Source: Amyelois transitella (Eukaryota; Arthropoda; Insecta; Lepidoptera; Pyralidae). Taken from it: a DNA stretch of 64,000 nt. Under the pieces are notes generated by a model. The model was not told the origin of the DNA. It made no database searches and saw only the letters and a program-made list of their open reading frames with translations. Shown here one piece after another: positions 43,301-52,230 of this stretch; position 1 is the first letter of the stretch, and each line of letters begins with the position of its first letter. Position numbers and translations under genes: made by a program. Where the stretch lies: positions 3,388,001 to 3,452,000 of the forward strand of contig NC_083522.1 of NCBI RefSeq assembly GCF_032362555.1, in the 5' to 3' direction.

Positions 43301-44172
43301 GATGGTATGGATATGGTCCTTCGAGCCGGACATAAAAGATTAAACCTGTTTTCTATAATTTACTTCAAATACTACTACAAGCAAGGAAACGGGACAGGGC
43401 TAGTATCGTCTGATCTTCGTGACCAATAATACATAATGGTCCTTCGAGCCGAATCATGACTAAAAACTTGGACCGTGTGATACAATATTAAAACTAATTT
43501 ACTTGAGCTTCTCCAGCGAAGATGGCGCTCATCAAGGAGTTCAGGGCATTCTCCAAATGCGGCAGGATGGCTGGGTTGGTGTTGGGGTTCTCCACGGCTT
43601 CGGAGAGTTCGCTCAGCGTCCAGGTGGAAAGGTCAACAGGAGCGGTCATGATGCTGATGGATTGCTATGGATCAATAAGTATTAGAAAATAGTCAGTTGT
43701 AAATTTAAAATACTTGTCGACAACACCTAGACCTAGCTGGCTAAACCGTACTTATAAGTTTAGCTGTAACATACGTATTCGATTTGACAAAGGACAAAGT
43801 GGAAAACTTAGTATTTGGTCTTTTTAGGTAGGAAGGAGAAGATTTGTCGAAATCCCTTAGAAAGGCGAGAAAAAAGGACGTTTTAAATTTGCATTTGCAA
43901 AGTTACATATTCTAACTGGCTACATATTTTTAGACCAAACTCATAATCACGCCATAGATACGATATTGACGATCGTAGCTTATGACACTTACATGGTTCT
44001 CCCCGGCGAACATAGCTGCCATGTAAGCATTCAATGCTTGTTCCAGGATAGGCACCAATGAGGGATTAGTGTGGGGACTTTCCAAGGCTTCGGAGAGTTG
44101 GTTAAGGTTCCATTGGGCCCGGCCGCCCAGGGCTACCGCCAGAATGGCAGCAAATACGGTTAGGAATTTCAT
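40306..44172 (-). CDS. Secreted protein with three W/LN modules and a Pro/Val-rich tail, five coding exons, 347 aa
   Basis: Exons (minus): 43993-44172, 43503-43664, 42733-42903, 42103-42300 and 40306-40638. All junctions are phase 0, with donors GTAAGT, GTAAAT, GTACGT and GTACTA and AG acceptors (TTCTTCCAG before the ATG exon). Exon 1 has the signal peptide MKFLTVFAAILAVALGGRA and then module 1 (WNLNQLSEALESPHTNP to MFAGE). Exons 2 and 3 each hold one more module (WTLSELSEAVENPNTNP; WTLADLDQALSNPATNP), all fitting W-x4-L-x2-A-x3-P-x-T-N-P-x5-L-E-x2-L-N-x2-M-x3-F-x-G. Exon 4 is Val/Pro-rich (DPVQVVEEVLDAPVQPVVV) and ends SPLVQIILNIKQQ. Exon 5 is 110 residues and nearly identical to the last exon of the 35.4-kb gene. 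Probably a secreted structural or binding protein; the modules are probably helical. Not recognised as a named family. Because every exon is phase 0, module number could vary by exon skipping. Linking all five exons in one transcript is inference. Confidence 0.82.
40655..41035 (+). mobile_element. SINE-1 copy in a longer flanking duplication
   Basis: SINE-1 lies at 40709-40970 (GTGCCGTGTGGTTCCCGGCA to a GTATGTATGTATATA tail). The sequence before it (AAATCTGAGTGTTCCCTTTT, CCATGCTTACCGGGGATTTA) is repeated after it in pieces (AAATCTGAGTTCTCCCGTTT, CCATGCG, then TACCGGGGATTTAAAAGAAT at 41027). The duplicated flank is much longer than a usual target-site duplication. Confidence 0.75.
41120..41225 (+). 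repeat. SINE-2 type repeat
   Basis: TCTATGACCACGACCCTGGA, TTTTTACATGAAGCGACTCC and CCGCAACCTTTGCAGTAAAA. Confidence 0.55.
41612..41850 (+). repeat. Interspersed repeat SINE-4, copy 2
   Basis: TCTCGGGTCACAATGTTCGT, GAGTAGGTCTGAGAATCGGC, TGATAAGGGTTGTCCCACGC and CAACGTTTGCCGGGACAGCT. Same family and strand as 39.74 kb. It has a small internal duplication of GACCGATTCT (41652 and 41668). Confidence 0.75.
41905..42095 (+). mobile_element. SINE-1, head missing, next to exon 4 donor of the 40.3-kb gene
   Basis: AAAAGGCGACTAAGGGATAG to AGACGTGATTATATGTATGT, ending about 8 bp from the exon donor at 42102. Inserted opposite to the gene. Confidence 0.8.
42560..42720 (-). mobile_element. LINE 3'-tail fragment, minus strand
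   Basis: ACAGGATAAAAGGTATTATT, TTAACGTCAAC and CAAACTACACTGCAGCATTT are the reverse of the LINE-tail family, lying 12 bp from exon 3 of the 40.3-kb gene. Confidence 0.6.
42962..43165 (+). mobile_element. tRNA-derived SINE (SINE-3)
   Basis: Head with pol III boxes: A box TGGTGTAGCGGTAGTACGC and a B-box-like GGTCCCGGGTTGGTATCCC. The body continues past tRNA length into AGTATCGTTGAGTATCTCGT and TTCGAACTAACTTCGAAGCT. A second full copy lies at 61.77 kb. Confidence 0.75.
43170..43500. other. Intron of the 40.3-kb gene, no further exon seen
   Basis: Contains two short direct repeats of ATGGTCCTTCGAGCC (near 43312 and 43436). No module exon found. Confidence 0.4.
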
Positions 44173-44221
44173 GGTTGCTGGAAGAAAGATTATTTTTAGA
44201 CATACATAACATAGGTACCAA

Positions 44222-44515
44222 CTAATATTAGAAATGCAGAATTGCATTTGTTTGTTGGTTTGTTTAACGGGTTATCTACTGAATTAATCTTCTTGAAATA
44301 TCACGTACCTACCTATATATAATTAAAGAGTCTGGAGAAAAACATCCCAGTAAAAACTATAGTTCCCGCAGGATTTTCGAAAAACAAATATTCTTTTGCA
44401 GGTGGCCCTAAATTCCGTAGGTGGCGTTTAATTCGGTGTTTTTATAAGTGGTGCTTAGTTATCCACTTTATTTTAAATTCACACGGTCGAAGCTGAAGGC
44501 AAAAGCTAGTAATAT
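44222..44515 (+). repeat. Lepidopteran interspersed repeat, longest copy
   Basis: ACTAATATTAGAAATGCAGA, TAACGGGTTATCTACTGAAT, AACTATAGTTCCCGCAGGAT and ACGGTCGAAGCTGAAGGCAA with GCTAGTAATA at the end. Relatives at 15.00 and 28.30 kb. Lies in the 5' UTR intron of the 40.3-kb gene. Confidence 0.6.
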
Positions 44516-44683
44516 AATATGTATGAAGTTGAAATTTGGCATATACCTACGCGCCTTAAAAAAAGTTAAGACAGGAATTCCCAAGGGAACTAGATATAAC
44601 CAAACATTTGACAACAGACCAAGATTAAGGCATAATCTAGAGAAAATATATAATTAAAAATGCTATTGAAAAAATTCACTTAC

Positions 44684-44731
44684 TTTCTGTTGACCAATTT
44701 GGCGTGAAATTAAAATTCTTTTGTATTTATA
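44684..44731 (-). promoter_or_regulatory. Promoter and tiny first exon of the 40.3-kb gene
   Basis: TATAAATA at 44731-44724 lies 48 nt before the donor CAGAAA/GTAAGT at 44684, the same spacing as at 37.6 kb. Shared text includes TTAATTT and GCCAAATT, then GTCAACA against GTTAACA. The leader exon is about 16-20 nt and joins the ATG exon at TTCTTCCAG/CAACC. Confidence 0.72.
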
Positions 44732-44739
44732 CCTGAATA

Positions 44740-45735
44740 AAGATATGATACATATCTGCAATTTATGACTGATACTTAATTATAGTACAACGGTAAATTG
44801 CATTCATAAATATACAATTGTAAATGGATCAAATATGCAGAGCATAAACAGTAGTTCTTAATTTTAAATATAAGTACATCACATGAGCTCATATTCTTAA
44901 CCTCTGTCAAACACTCTCAGGGTTGGAAAAAAGTTTAACAATATTCGCTCGTCTTTTCAGGGCGCCACATAAAACTGTTTCATAGGTATTAAGTATAGAC
45001 ATTGGATGGTACGTATATTAAAATTAATATCATATTGTAACAGCATCAACAGCTTGTGACTTGTAAGAAATGATTTGTTGGCTGTCTTCGTATCTTTTTA
45101 TGTGATACTTCTACAAATATACAGCATGATTCATGTTATTTATATTTCTATGGGCCCGATAGAGAAAAGTAAAATATATTAATAAGTTTTATTTTTGGAG
45201 ATGTTGCGCTTTAATTTCCAAAAAAATAAATAGGTAAAACAATCGGTAAAATTCGCCCGGTGAGAAATCACAAATATCTAGATTTACAATTTGTTTATAC
45301 ATACAAAAAATTAACATACACTTTTGATAAATTAAAAATAAATGAAATCAAAGGTACGTTTTAATGAAATATTCAATAAGCTTATGTTAAGCGTGGCTCC
45401 TGTATCAATTTTCAATGAAATAAAATACCGCCAATGGCCCCAATATAAATTAATTTATTTCGAGTCTTATCTATATTATATCCATATAACAATATTAAAA
45501 CTATATAACTTATCGCGACGTAATAGATTCCAGCTTATACCGCTGCCGGTTATCTCTGAAACAAGGAAAATATTTTGAAACTTTTATTTCATTCATATTT
45601 ACCTAAGATGATTAATCCATTACAAAATGCGTTAATGCCAGTCCATATAAAATCATATTTTTTATTATTTAAATTTCGTTACATCAATTAATCGAAACAA
45701 TGTATTCTCTCGTACACATTTCTAAGTTTGCATAA
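44740..45735. other. AT-rich intergenic DNA
   Basis: No gene. The plus ORF at 45342-45578 has no domain. Immediately upstream DNA may hold regulatory sites for the 40.3-kb gene. Confidence 0.4.
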
Positions 45736-45739
45736 AGTT

Positions 45740-45845
45740 GACGTTATTAAAAAAAATGCTGCAGTATGTTACCGCTTCGCGAATGACAATTATTAAGCGA
45801 TATTGAAATGTCCCATAATAATGAATAAGAACCGCGATGGACCGC
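45740..45845 (+). mobile_element. 3' fragment of the SNX-intron LINE family
   Basis: AAAGTTGACGTTATTAAAAA, AAATGCTGCAGTATGTTACC and GACAATTATTAAGCGATATT with CATAATAATGAATAA match the 3' end of the LINE at 55.04-55.22 kb. Confidence 0.65.
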
Positions 45846-45944
45846 GCCGCTAACAGTAAGATTTCTTTTAACAACACAGCTGCTTTTATAATCATATATA
45901 AGTATAACCTGTAGAAGTCAATTATATACTAATAATATAAATAA

Positions 45945-46188
45945 ACTAGCTGTCCTGGCAAAAGTTGTTTTGCCATGTGAATAATTTTGGAGTGATTTCT
46001 AGTTAAAACAAAAAAAATGTTAAGGGTGTACAACCCTTAACACTTAGGGGTATGAAAAATAGACGTTAGCCGATTCTCAGACCTACTGACTATGCATGCA
46101 AAATTTTGTTAAAATTGGTAAAGCCGTTTCGGAGGAGTACGGAGACAAACATTGTGACACGAGAATTTTATATATAAGATAACTTACT
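45945..46188 (-). repeat. Interspersed repeat SINE-4, copy 3, reverse
   Basis: AGCTGTCCTGGCAAAAGTTG, ATGTTAAGGGTGTACAACCC, GCCGATTCTCAGACCTACTG and ACAAACATTGTGACACGAGA. Lies directly beyond the PRRC1 stop codon. Confidence 0.75.
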
Positions 46189-46219
46189 ATTGCAACTCAA
46201 GTAGATCTCTCACTGCTCA

Positions 46220-49200
46220 CTAGGTCTCCGCGGCGGAAACTGCTAATAATTTCTTGTAGGAGCCGGCGAGAGAACGCGCCGCTAACAATAAAGTATCTCT
46301 CCGCGACACGCCGGTGGCCGCTTCTTGCCATTGCGCGTGTGGGACCTGTTGGAGTTAATTGCATTTATTTTTAAATTTATTTATGTCCAAGGAAAAAAAT
46401 ATTTTTTGTACAAACAGCACAAATAGTTTCTGAAGAAATTTCTTTTAGTAATTTATTATATATGTGTCGTGTGGTTCCCGGCACCAATACAAAAAAGAAT
46501 AGGATCACTCCATCTCTTTCACATGGATTTCGTAAAAGGCGACTAAGGGATAGGCTTAAAAACTTGGGTATCTTCTTTTAGGCGATGGGCTAGCAACCTG
46601 TCACTATTTGAATCTCAATTCTATCATTAAGCCAAATAGCTGAACGTGGCCATTCAGCCTTTTCAAGACTGTTGGCTCTGTCTACCCGGCAAGGGATATA
46701 GACGTGACCATATGTATGTATGTATTTACCTACAAACTTTTTACTAAAATGAAACTAAACTGTGAGAAATCTATTCAGCAACTGACCTGCAAGCTAGCGG
46801 ACATGACAGACCCAACGGTGACACTGAATCCGGTTTGCGAGTGTTGGTAGTCCTCCGGCGTGGCGGCATTAATGGCGGAGATCGCGGCGGCGGGAACAGA
46901 CGTGCTGTAACTTTGCAGTTGCAGTTCGATTCCCAGTGCCAGCTGTAAGGTAACTTTGCCGTAAAATTCATCAACTGACCTGCAAACTAGCGGCCATGAC
47001 AGACCCAACAGTGACACTGAATCCGGTTTGCGAGTGTTGGTATTCCTCCGGCGTGGCGGCAGTAATGGCGGAGATCGCGGCGGCGGGAACGGACGTGCTG
47101 TAACTTTGCAGTTCGATTCCCAGTGCCAGCTGTAATGTAACTTTGCCGTAAAATTCATCAACTGACCTGCAGACTAGCGGCCATGACAGACCCAACAGTG
47201 ACGCTGAATCCGGTTTGCGAGTGTTGGTAGTGCTCCGGCGTGGCGGCATTAATGGCGGAGATCGCGGCGGCGGGCACGGGCGTGCCTTGACTCTGGAGTT
47301 GCAGTTCGATTCCCAGAGACGGCTGTGATAAGACTAGAAGGGATAAGTCGTACCATCTGAAAGGGTGTAAGTAAGGTTTAAGATCCATTTCTGTATATGA
47401 ACATTTAAAAGCTAAATTCTGTATTTATTTGGCATACCTAAATTATATGTATTTATTATCCCATACTAGGTTAGGTAGACAGAGTTTACCTCAAAAATCA
47501 CTTAAATTGAGAGTAAAATAATATTGAAAAAAAAACGTCTTTTATTTGGAGTAAATCATAGGTAAACTAACTTGTCGAACGACTGTTGACCAGATAGTGA
47601 CTCTTGGTTTTACCGTCTCAGACGTCGATATGGACAGAGTAAATCATAGTACTAAAATATTTTCCTAAGACTTCTGTATAAATATTAATACTGTCTTGTC
47701 CCTGATAGCTTCTTGTAGGAACCCCTCAACAGCTACAACAGGAACATTGTTAGTGAATTGTAAATGTGTTGATCAAATATGAACAAATTCTACTTACAAA
47801 AAATTTAAACAAATAAGAATTGAACTAACTAGTCGCTTATAGCTTCCTGTAGGAACCCCTCAACAGCTACAACAGGAACATTGTCGGTGAGTTGTGAATG
47901 TGTTGATCAAATATGAACAAATTCTCCTTAAAAAAATTTAAATAATCAAGACTTTAACTAACTTGTCGCTTATAGCTTCCTGTAGGAACCCCTCGACAGC
48001 TACACCAGGAACATTGTTGGTGAGTTGTGAATGTGTTGATCAAATATTAACAAATTCTCCTTATAAAAAATTTAATCTATTAAGACTTTAACTAACTTGT
48101 CGCTTATAGCTTCCTGTAGGAACCCCTCGACAGCTACAACAGGAACATTGTTGGTGAGTTGTGAATGTGTTGATCGGATATGTGCGATTCTCTGTTTGGC
48201 CGCCGCGTACGCAGCCGCATATCCGACGGGTTGCTCCGCTGTCACGTCGCTTTGGGCTGAAAAGCCGCTGAAAATAATCGTTATTTATTTTATAGCACCT
48301 CTGTGGCACGGTGGTAAAGTGTTTCGCTTCACTCACAAGGTCTGAGTTCGGTTCCCGGATATCGACTGACCAGTTTGTTTTAGTATTTTGTATAAATTAT
48401 TGTTATTAATGAAAAAAAAAACAGATTTGTTGTATTTTTTCCAGGACTTAATATTTTTATTTAGGTAATTCAAGACACACACGCAACTTCAGCTTAAGAA
48501 GTCAACATCTATTTTTACAAGGAAAAATAAATTTTGTAAAACAAGAACCGTCTCCAATCAATATACTCTAATATATCATAAGCTTCTTAAGAAAACCGCA
48601 TCAAAATCAGTTCAAACTGAGAACCACCTCATTTTTTTTAAGACGGTTATAAAGTTAAAATCTGGGACAAGAACAATTTGAATTAAAAATTTCGATAAGG
48701 TCAAATCAACGAAACAGATGAAGAACCAATGAACAAGATACAGATTAGCTGAAATTTATCCATAAAGGTACACTTACACAACTGTGGCTTTCCCAAATAC
48801 AGTCTGGAATGCTTCTCTTATCGGGGACACCTTGACATCTTTGTCGGAGGCTACCACTATGTACATGTCACCACCGCTTTCTGAAAACAATAATAAACTA
48901 TATAATATGTTTTTATTTTTAATTACAACTTAATTATTGATAAATTTTAAATTTAATGTATTTTTACGAGATAGTATATTTTTATAATTTTACCTTAATT
49001 ATCGATTAATTTATCATTTGTCGCTTCCCGCCTCTGTCCCTATGTATGTATGTATGCTTAGATGTTTAAAACGACAACAGATTTTGAGGCAGCTATTTTT
49101 AATAGATAGAGTGATTCAAGAGGAAGGGAATATGTATAAATATCCGTGTGCGGGCGGGTCGCAAGTATCGAATATAAACAAAATAACTAGTTTTTATTAG

Positions 49201-51611
49201 ATTTTCGTTTTATGCGGTAGAATGGCGCTCACTTCCTTCGAACAACCATTTTAAACACATGACTGCAACAGTTCCTACACCATTACTAACCAATCTTTTC
49301 TTCTTTCTGTATTTTAAGACTAGCATTTGCGCGGGGCATCGCTGCCGTGGGAATTTCCAGAAAAAAAAAGCCTTTCTTAATTCTAAAAGCCATGTACCAA
49401 ATATTATCAAAATCGGTTCAATAATTTTGAGTTTATTCCTTACAAACATACAAATTTTTCTTTTTATTATTAGTATGATATAATTCATTATAACATACAT
49501 GAAGGAATAGCTAAAACATACTCAAATACTCTTTCATCTGGGGGTCGAGGGTGGTGATCATGGAGTCTACGGAATTCTTGGCCTTCTCTGCCACTCGGTG
49601 GAGCAGCCCTCCGCTGGACACCGCACCCTTCACCCATGTAAATATGCCACTGCCGGGCATTATGTCGCCTGAAATAATTTGATTTCACATAACATTTCAT
49701 CCTACAGGGATTTAACTAATCTCTTACTCTATTACACAAAAATATCTCATCTTTATCCCTTGAAGGATAGACAGAGTCAATAGTCTGAAAGGCCACTATA
49801 AGCCAGATGTCTAAAGAAAGAAATCAAGATTACCCTGTTCATTAATTGAATAATTAAATGTATTCTAGAACCTAAGGGATAGACTTATAAACTTGGGATT
49901 CTTCTTTTAGGGAAAACATCGTGAGGAAACCTCCACTTTCAGGAAACAGGATGTGTAACCATGACTGTTCTAATACAGGTTAGGTTTGCCTGCAAAGGTT
50001 GCAGAGGTCAGATGGGAATTGCGGGAGTTTGTGTAAAAACCTGACTCACCCAATCTAGGGTCCATGGTCATACTCCTAGCTCCTCTCCAGACTGATGAGG
50101 ATGCAACTAGGACTACAAGCCAGGAGTAAGAAGACTATATCTTCTTTCACGTCATGACATTCCCACTGTTCCTTATCCTCTCACTCAATTCTTTAATAAT
50201 AACACATTTTACCAATTTGATCCATCTCAGGTGTAGAGGCTGGCAGAGATTCTGGTGACTGTGTAGTTTGGGAGTCTTCCGGAGACCTTATCGACATGAG
50301 TGGCTCCCCTTTGCTGAATGGTATTGCTGGGCTGGAATAAAATGTGATAATTATACATATATATACACATATGTCGTCTAGTTCATGGCACTTTAGAATA
50401 GATATATGGAGTGTTAGGCAACTAAGGGACAGACTTATAAACTTGTAAATAAATTCCTCTTGCAGGTGATGGGTTAACAAACTTTCACTGTTTATAGCCA
50501 CTGTTTAGAAGCCATACAGCTGAATGTAGCGTTTCAGTCTTTTCGAAACTGTTTCGACTCAAACTGTAAAAACTAGTTCCCATAGGATTTGTGAAAAACA
50601 TGCATTCTTCTGTACGTGCCGCAATTTCTTCACTTTTGTAGGTGGGGCTTGAAAGCTTTGGATTCTTCTTTTAGTCAGTGGGCTAGTAGCATATTACTAT
50701 TTCAATCTCAATAACACCATAAAGGTATACAGCTAAACAAGGCGTAAATCTTTTCAAGACTGTAAGCTCTGTCTACACGGTAAGGTAAGTAGTAGTACCT
50801 ACATAGAGAAGAGATTATATGTAATATGTATGATTAAAATTTTTCAATGTTAGTAAGGACTTAAAGTTATCAAAATCACTTTATGAAGTTTCCAGGGTAT
50901 ACCTTATTGAAAAACATCATTATGTTCATAAAATACTCACTTAAATAGATGATAGTATCAAAATAAAAATATAATAAAATTTACCTAAATGTCTCTTCGA
51001 TTTCTGGCATTGGAGCTGCTTGTTGAACAATGACCGGCTGAACGGGAACAGGGCCAGTTGGTACATTTGGAGCCTAGAATTAAGAATATTATATTTGGAG
51101 TGTGATTAAAGATTGTCATGGAAACTGTTAATGAAGGAATGACAGTGTGTACCCCTGTCTTTGTTTAATTTATTTTATTTTATAAATAGCAAAAACAGAC
51201 AACAAAGTGTTCATAAACAAAGTTTCTTAGTTTTTTTAAGGCTGTTTAATTTTCTTTCGTGTTTAATATTTTTTATAAAGGAAAGAACAACAAATAGGCA
51301 GGTGCAAATGGAAACAGAATAATCACAATAGGCCAAATGCCACTATTTTGAAATAATGTAAGTACATTGTTTGTTTTGTTTTTATTCTTTGTGATACTGT
51401 GCATAAGATTCTCAGCGAACTAGAGTTTTAGTACCAATCCTGCTTACTACTACTTTAACAATATAGGTCAGGTGGATGCACTCACTGCTTCACTGGTGGT
51501 GACGAAGTTTGGAAGTTGTGTCGGCGGGGCCACACTCGACAGCAAATTCCCAGGTAGCGCAACCGGTGCTGGAGCCTCTGGGATCTTTGGTTTCTTATCA
51601 GACCCACTCAT
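46220..51611 (-). CDS. PRRC1: PRRC1 (proline-rich coiled-coil protein 1) orthologue, eight coding exons
   Basis: Exons (minus): 51486-51611, 50985-51073, 50213-50331, 49522-49668, 48778-48880, 48097-48267, 47167-47356 and 46220-46345. They join in frame to 356 aa with GT/AG borders. Residues 1-115 are Pro-rich and variable (KIPEAPAPVALPGNLLSSVA). The conserved part begins about residue 120: GIFTWVKGAVSSGGLLHRVA, EKAKNSVDSMITTLDPQMK, GGDMYIVVASDKDVKVSPIR, PVGYAAAYAAAKQRI, WYDLSLLVLS, QTGFSVTVGSVMAASLQ and TGVSRRDTLLLAARSLAGSY. These align by eye with vertebrate PRRC1 (e.g. KAKSSMDTMITTLDP; RWSGLSVTVGEVLEKSLL). From memory, the C-terminal fold belongs to the non-canonical purine NTP phosphatase/PRRC1 family and the human protein acts at ER exit sites and the Golgi. 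A 5' UTR intron lies at 51632-51753. Duplicated pieces of exons 6 and 7 lie in introns 6 and 7. The head-to-head neighbour is SNX1/2. Confidence 0.95.
46466..46726 (+). mobile_element. SINE-1 copy in PRRC1 intron 7
   Basis: Complete, well-kept unit (TCGTGTGGTTCCCGGCACCA to GACGTGACCATATGTATGTA), opposite in direction to PRRC1. Confidence 0.88.
46787..46942 (-). pseudogene. Third tandem copy of PRRC1 exon 7 (52 codons, open)
   Basis: Open, phase 0 to phase 0: LALGIELQLQSYSTSVPAAA, ISAINAATPEDYQHSQTG, FSVTVGSVMSASLQ. Flanked by acceptor TTACCTTACAG and donor CAG/GTCAGT. Lacks the first 13 residues of exon 7. Whether it is a used exon or a silent duplicate is unknown. Confidence 0.8.
46980..47129 (-). 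pseudogene. Second tandem copy of PRRC1 exon 7 (50 codons, open)
   Basis: Open, phase 0 to phase 0: LALGIELQSYSTSVPAAA, ISAITAATPEEYQHSQTG, FSVTVGSVMAASLQ. Acceptor TTACATTACAG, donor CAG/GTCAGT. The gaps to exon 7 (47130-47166) and to copy 3 (46943-46979) are 37 nt each. Confidence 0.8.
47400..47690. other. PRRC1 intron 6, no exon or repeat seen
   Basis: AT-rich intronic DNA. The minus-strand acceptor of exon 7 is at 47357. Confidence 0.4.
47695..48174 (-). repeat. Four tandem copies of the PRRC1 exon 6 end, period about 134 bp
   Basis: Copies start (plus coordinates) at 48097 (the real exon 6 end), 47963, 47830 and 47695. Each holds about 79 bp of exon 6 sequence (GATCAACACATTCACAACTC to GAAGCTATAAGCGAC), with the donor GTTAGT kept in the three right-hand copies, plus about 55 bp of intron. 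The outer copies have more substitutions (e.g. GACTAG at the donor edge). No acceptor precedes the extra copies, so they are probably non-coding. Confidence 0.88.
48293..48400 (+). mobile_element. tRNA-derived SINE in PRRC1 intron 5
   Basis: A box TGGCACGGTGGTAAAGTG and B box GAGTTCGGTTCCCGG in tRNA spacing, followed by a non-tRNA tail ending in an A-run near 48411. It is not a functional tRNA: the acceptor stem does not pair. Confidence 0.65.
48415..48770. other. PRRC1 intron 5
   Basis: AT-rich intron with no further feature seen. Confidence 0.4.
49028..49185 (+). repeat. Interspersed repeat, second copy of the 36.9-kb family
   Basis: CCCTATGTATGTATGCTTAG, ATTTTTAATAGATAGAGTGA, TTCAAGAGGAAGGG and GTGCGGGCGGGTCGCAAGTA. 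In PRRC1 intron 4. Confidence 0.65.
49740..49910 (-). mobile_element. SINE-1 remnant, minus strand
   Basis: CTCATCTTTATCCCTTGAAG, GATAGACAGAGTCAATAGTC and TGAAAGGCCACTATAAGCC, then a short plus-strand-like piece (CCTAAGGGATAGACTTATAA). A mosaic of two old copies in PRRC1 intron 3. Confidence 0.5.
49915..50128 (-). repeat. SINE-2 type repeat, minus strand
   Basis: AACATCGTGAGGAAACCTCC, CTGCAAAGGTTGCAGAGGTC and ATGGTCATACTCCTAGCTCC. The best-kept reverse copy of the 16.66-kb family, in PRRC1 intron 3. Confidence 0.65.
50130..50198 (-). mobile_element. RTE fragment beside PRRC1 exon 3
   Basis: ATCTTCTTTCACGTCATGAC, ATTCCCACTGTTCCTTATCC and TCTCACTCAATTC match the reverse strand of the RTE piece at 3643-3700, ending 14 bp from the exon 3 donor. 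Confidence 0.65.
50385..50830 (+). mobile_element. Two old SINE-1 copies in PRRC1 intron 2
   Basis: 50385-50560 (GGCAACTAAGGGACAGACTT, TTTCAGTCTTTTCGAAACTG) and 50655-50825 (GGATTCTTCTTTTAGTCAGT, AATCTTTTCAAGACTGTAAG, GTACCTACATAGAGAAGAG) are diverged plus-strand copies. Confidence 0.6.
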
Positions 51612-51631
51612 CACTCACTCCTATACTTTAA

Positions 51632-52230
51632 CTGTTAAAATAACGAAATAACAGGAAACTATTGAGGAGGTTGTGATGCTGAAGTCAATTAGTTGTTTTC
51701 AAATCGAGAGAAAAGAAAAACATTATTCATTATAATATCAATTCTTACCTTGTAAATCAAAACAAAACAATGTAGCTTCGTGGAGATTTTTTTGTCAATA
51801 CCATGCCACAGATAAGTATGTACTAATTTGACATTAGTGACAGTTTCATAAGAAATTTTTAAATTCAAAGAAAAATGGAAAAAGATTCAAATGAAAACTT
51901 GTAATACGAAAAAAAATTATTGGTTTAAAACATTCTTAAAAGTAAATATTGTAAAAACTGATGAAAAATTTAAATTTGCAATAAACCTTTGATAATAACG
52001 CTACACTTACATTACTTACACCTCAAGCTATCAAGCGGTCTTTGTAAATTGTAAACATATGAATACGTCATGAAAATCTGTCGCTTCACCATCTTTGACG
52101 TTTCCATTTTCCACTCTTCTGTCAAATGTGTGAACCATTGTAGATTACTCGCTGTTTTTGTTAGTATTTGCCTAGAAAATACAATTTTTTCGAAACAGTT
52201 TTGTTCAAAGTGAGTACACAAGCTTAATCA
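51632..52230. promoter_or_regulatory. Bidirectional promoter region between PRRC1 and SNX1/2
   Basis: The start codons of the two divergent genes are 619 bp apart (51611 minus, 52231 plus). PRRC1 has a 5' UTR intron here (donor CAAG/GTAAGA at 51753, acceptor TTTTAACAG at 51632), leaving at most about 450 bp for both promoters. No TATA box is evident for either gene, as is usual for housekeeping promoters. Confidence 0.7.

Noticed and set aside
46775-47388. Overlapping minus-strand ORFs of 67-128 aa as separate genes
   Set aside because: They are PRRC1 exon 7 and its tandem copies read through splice sites or in shifted frames.
47695-48174. Evenly spaced repeats that could suggest a CRISPR-like array
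   Set aside because: The repeats are about 79 bp of PRRC1 coding sequence with near-identical spacers, in a eukaryotic gene; they are tandem exon-intron duplications.
48293-48365. tRNA gene in PRRC1 intron 5
   Set aside because: The pol III boxes are there but the acceptor stem does not pair and an A-rich tail follows.
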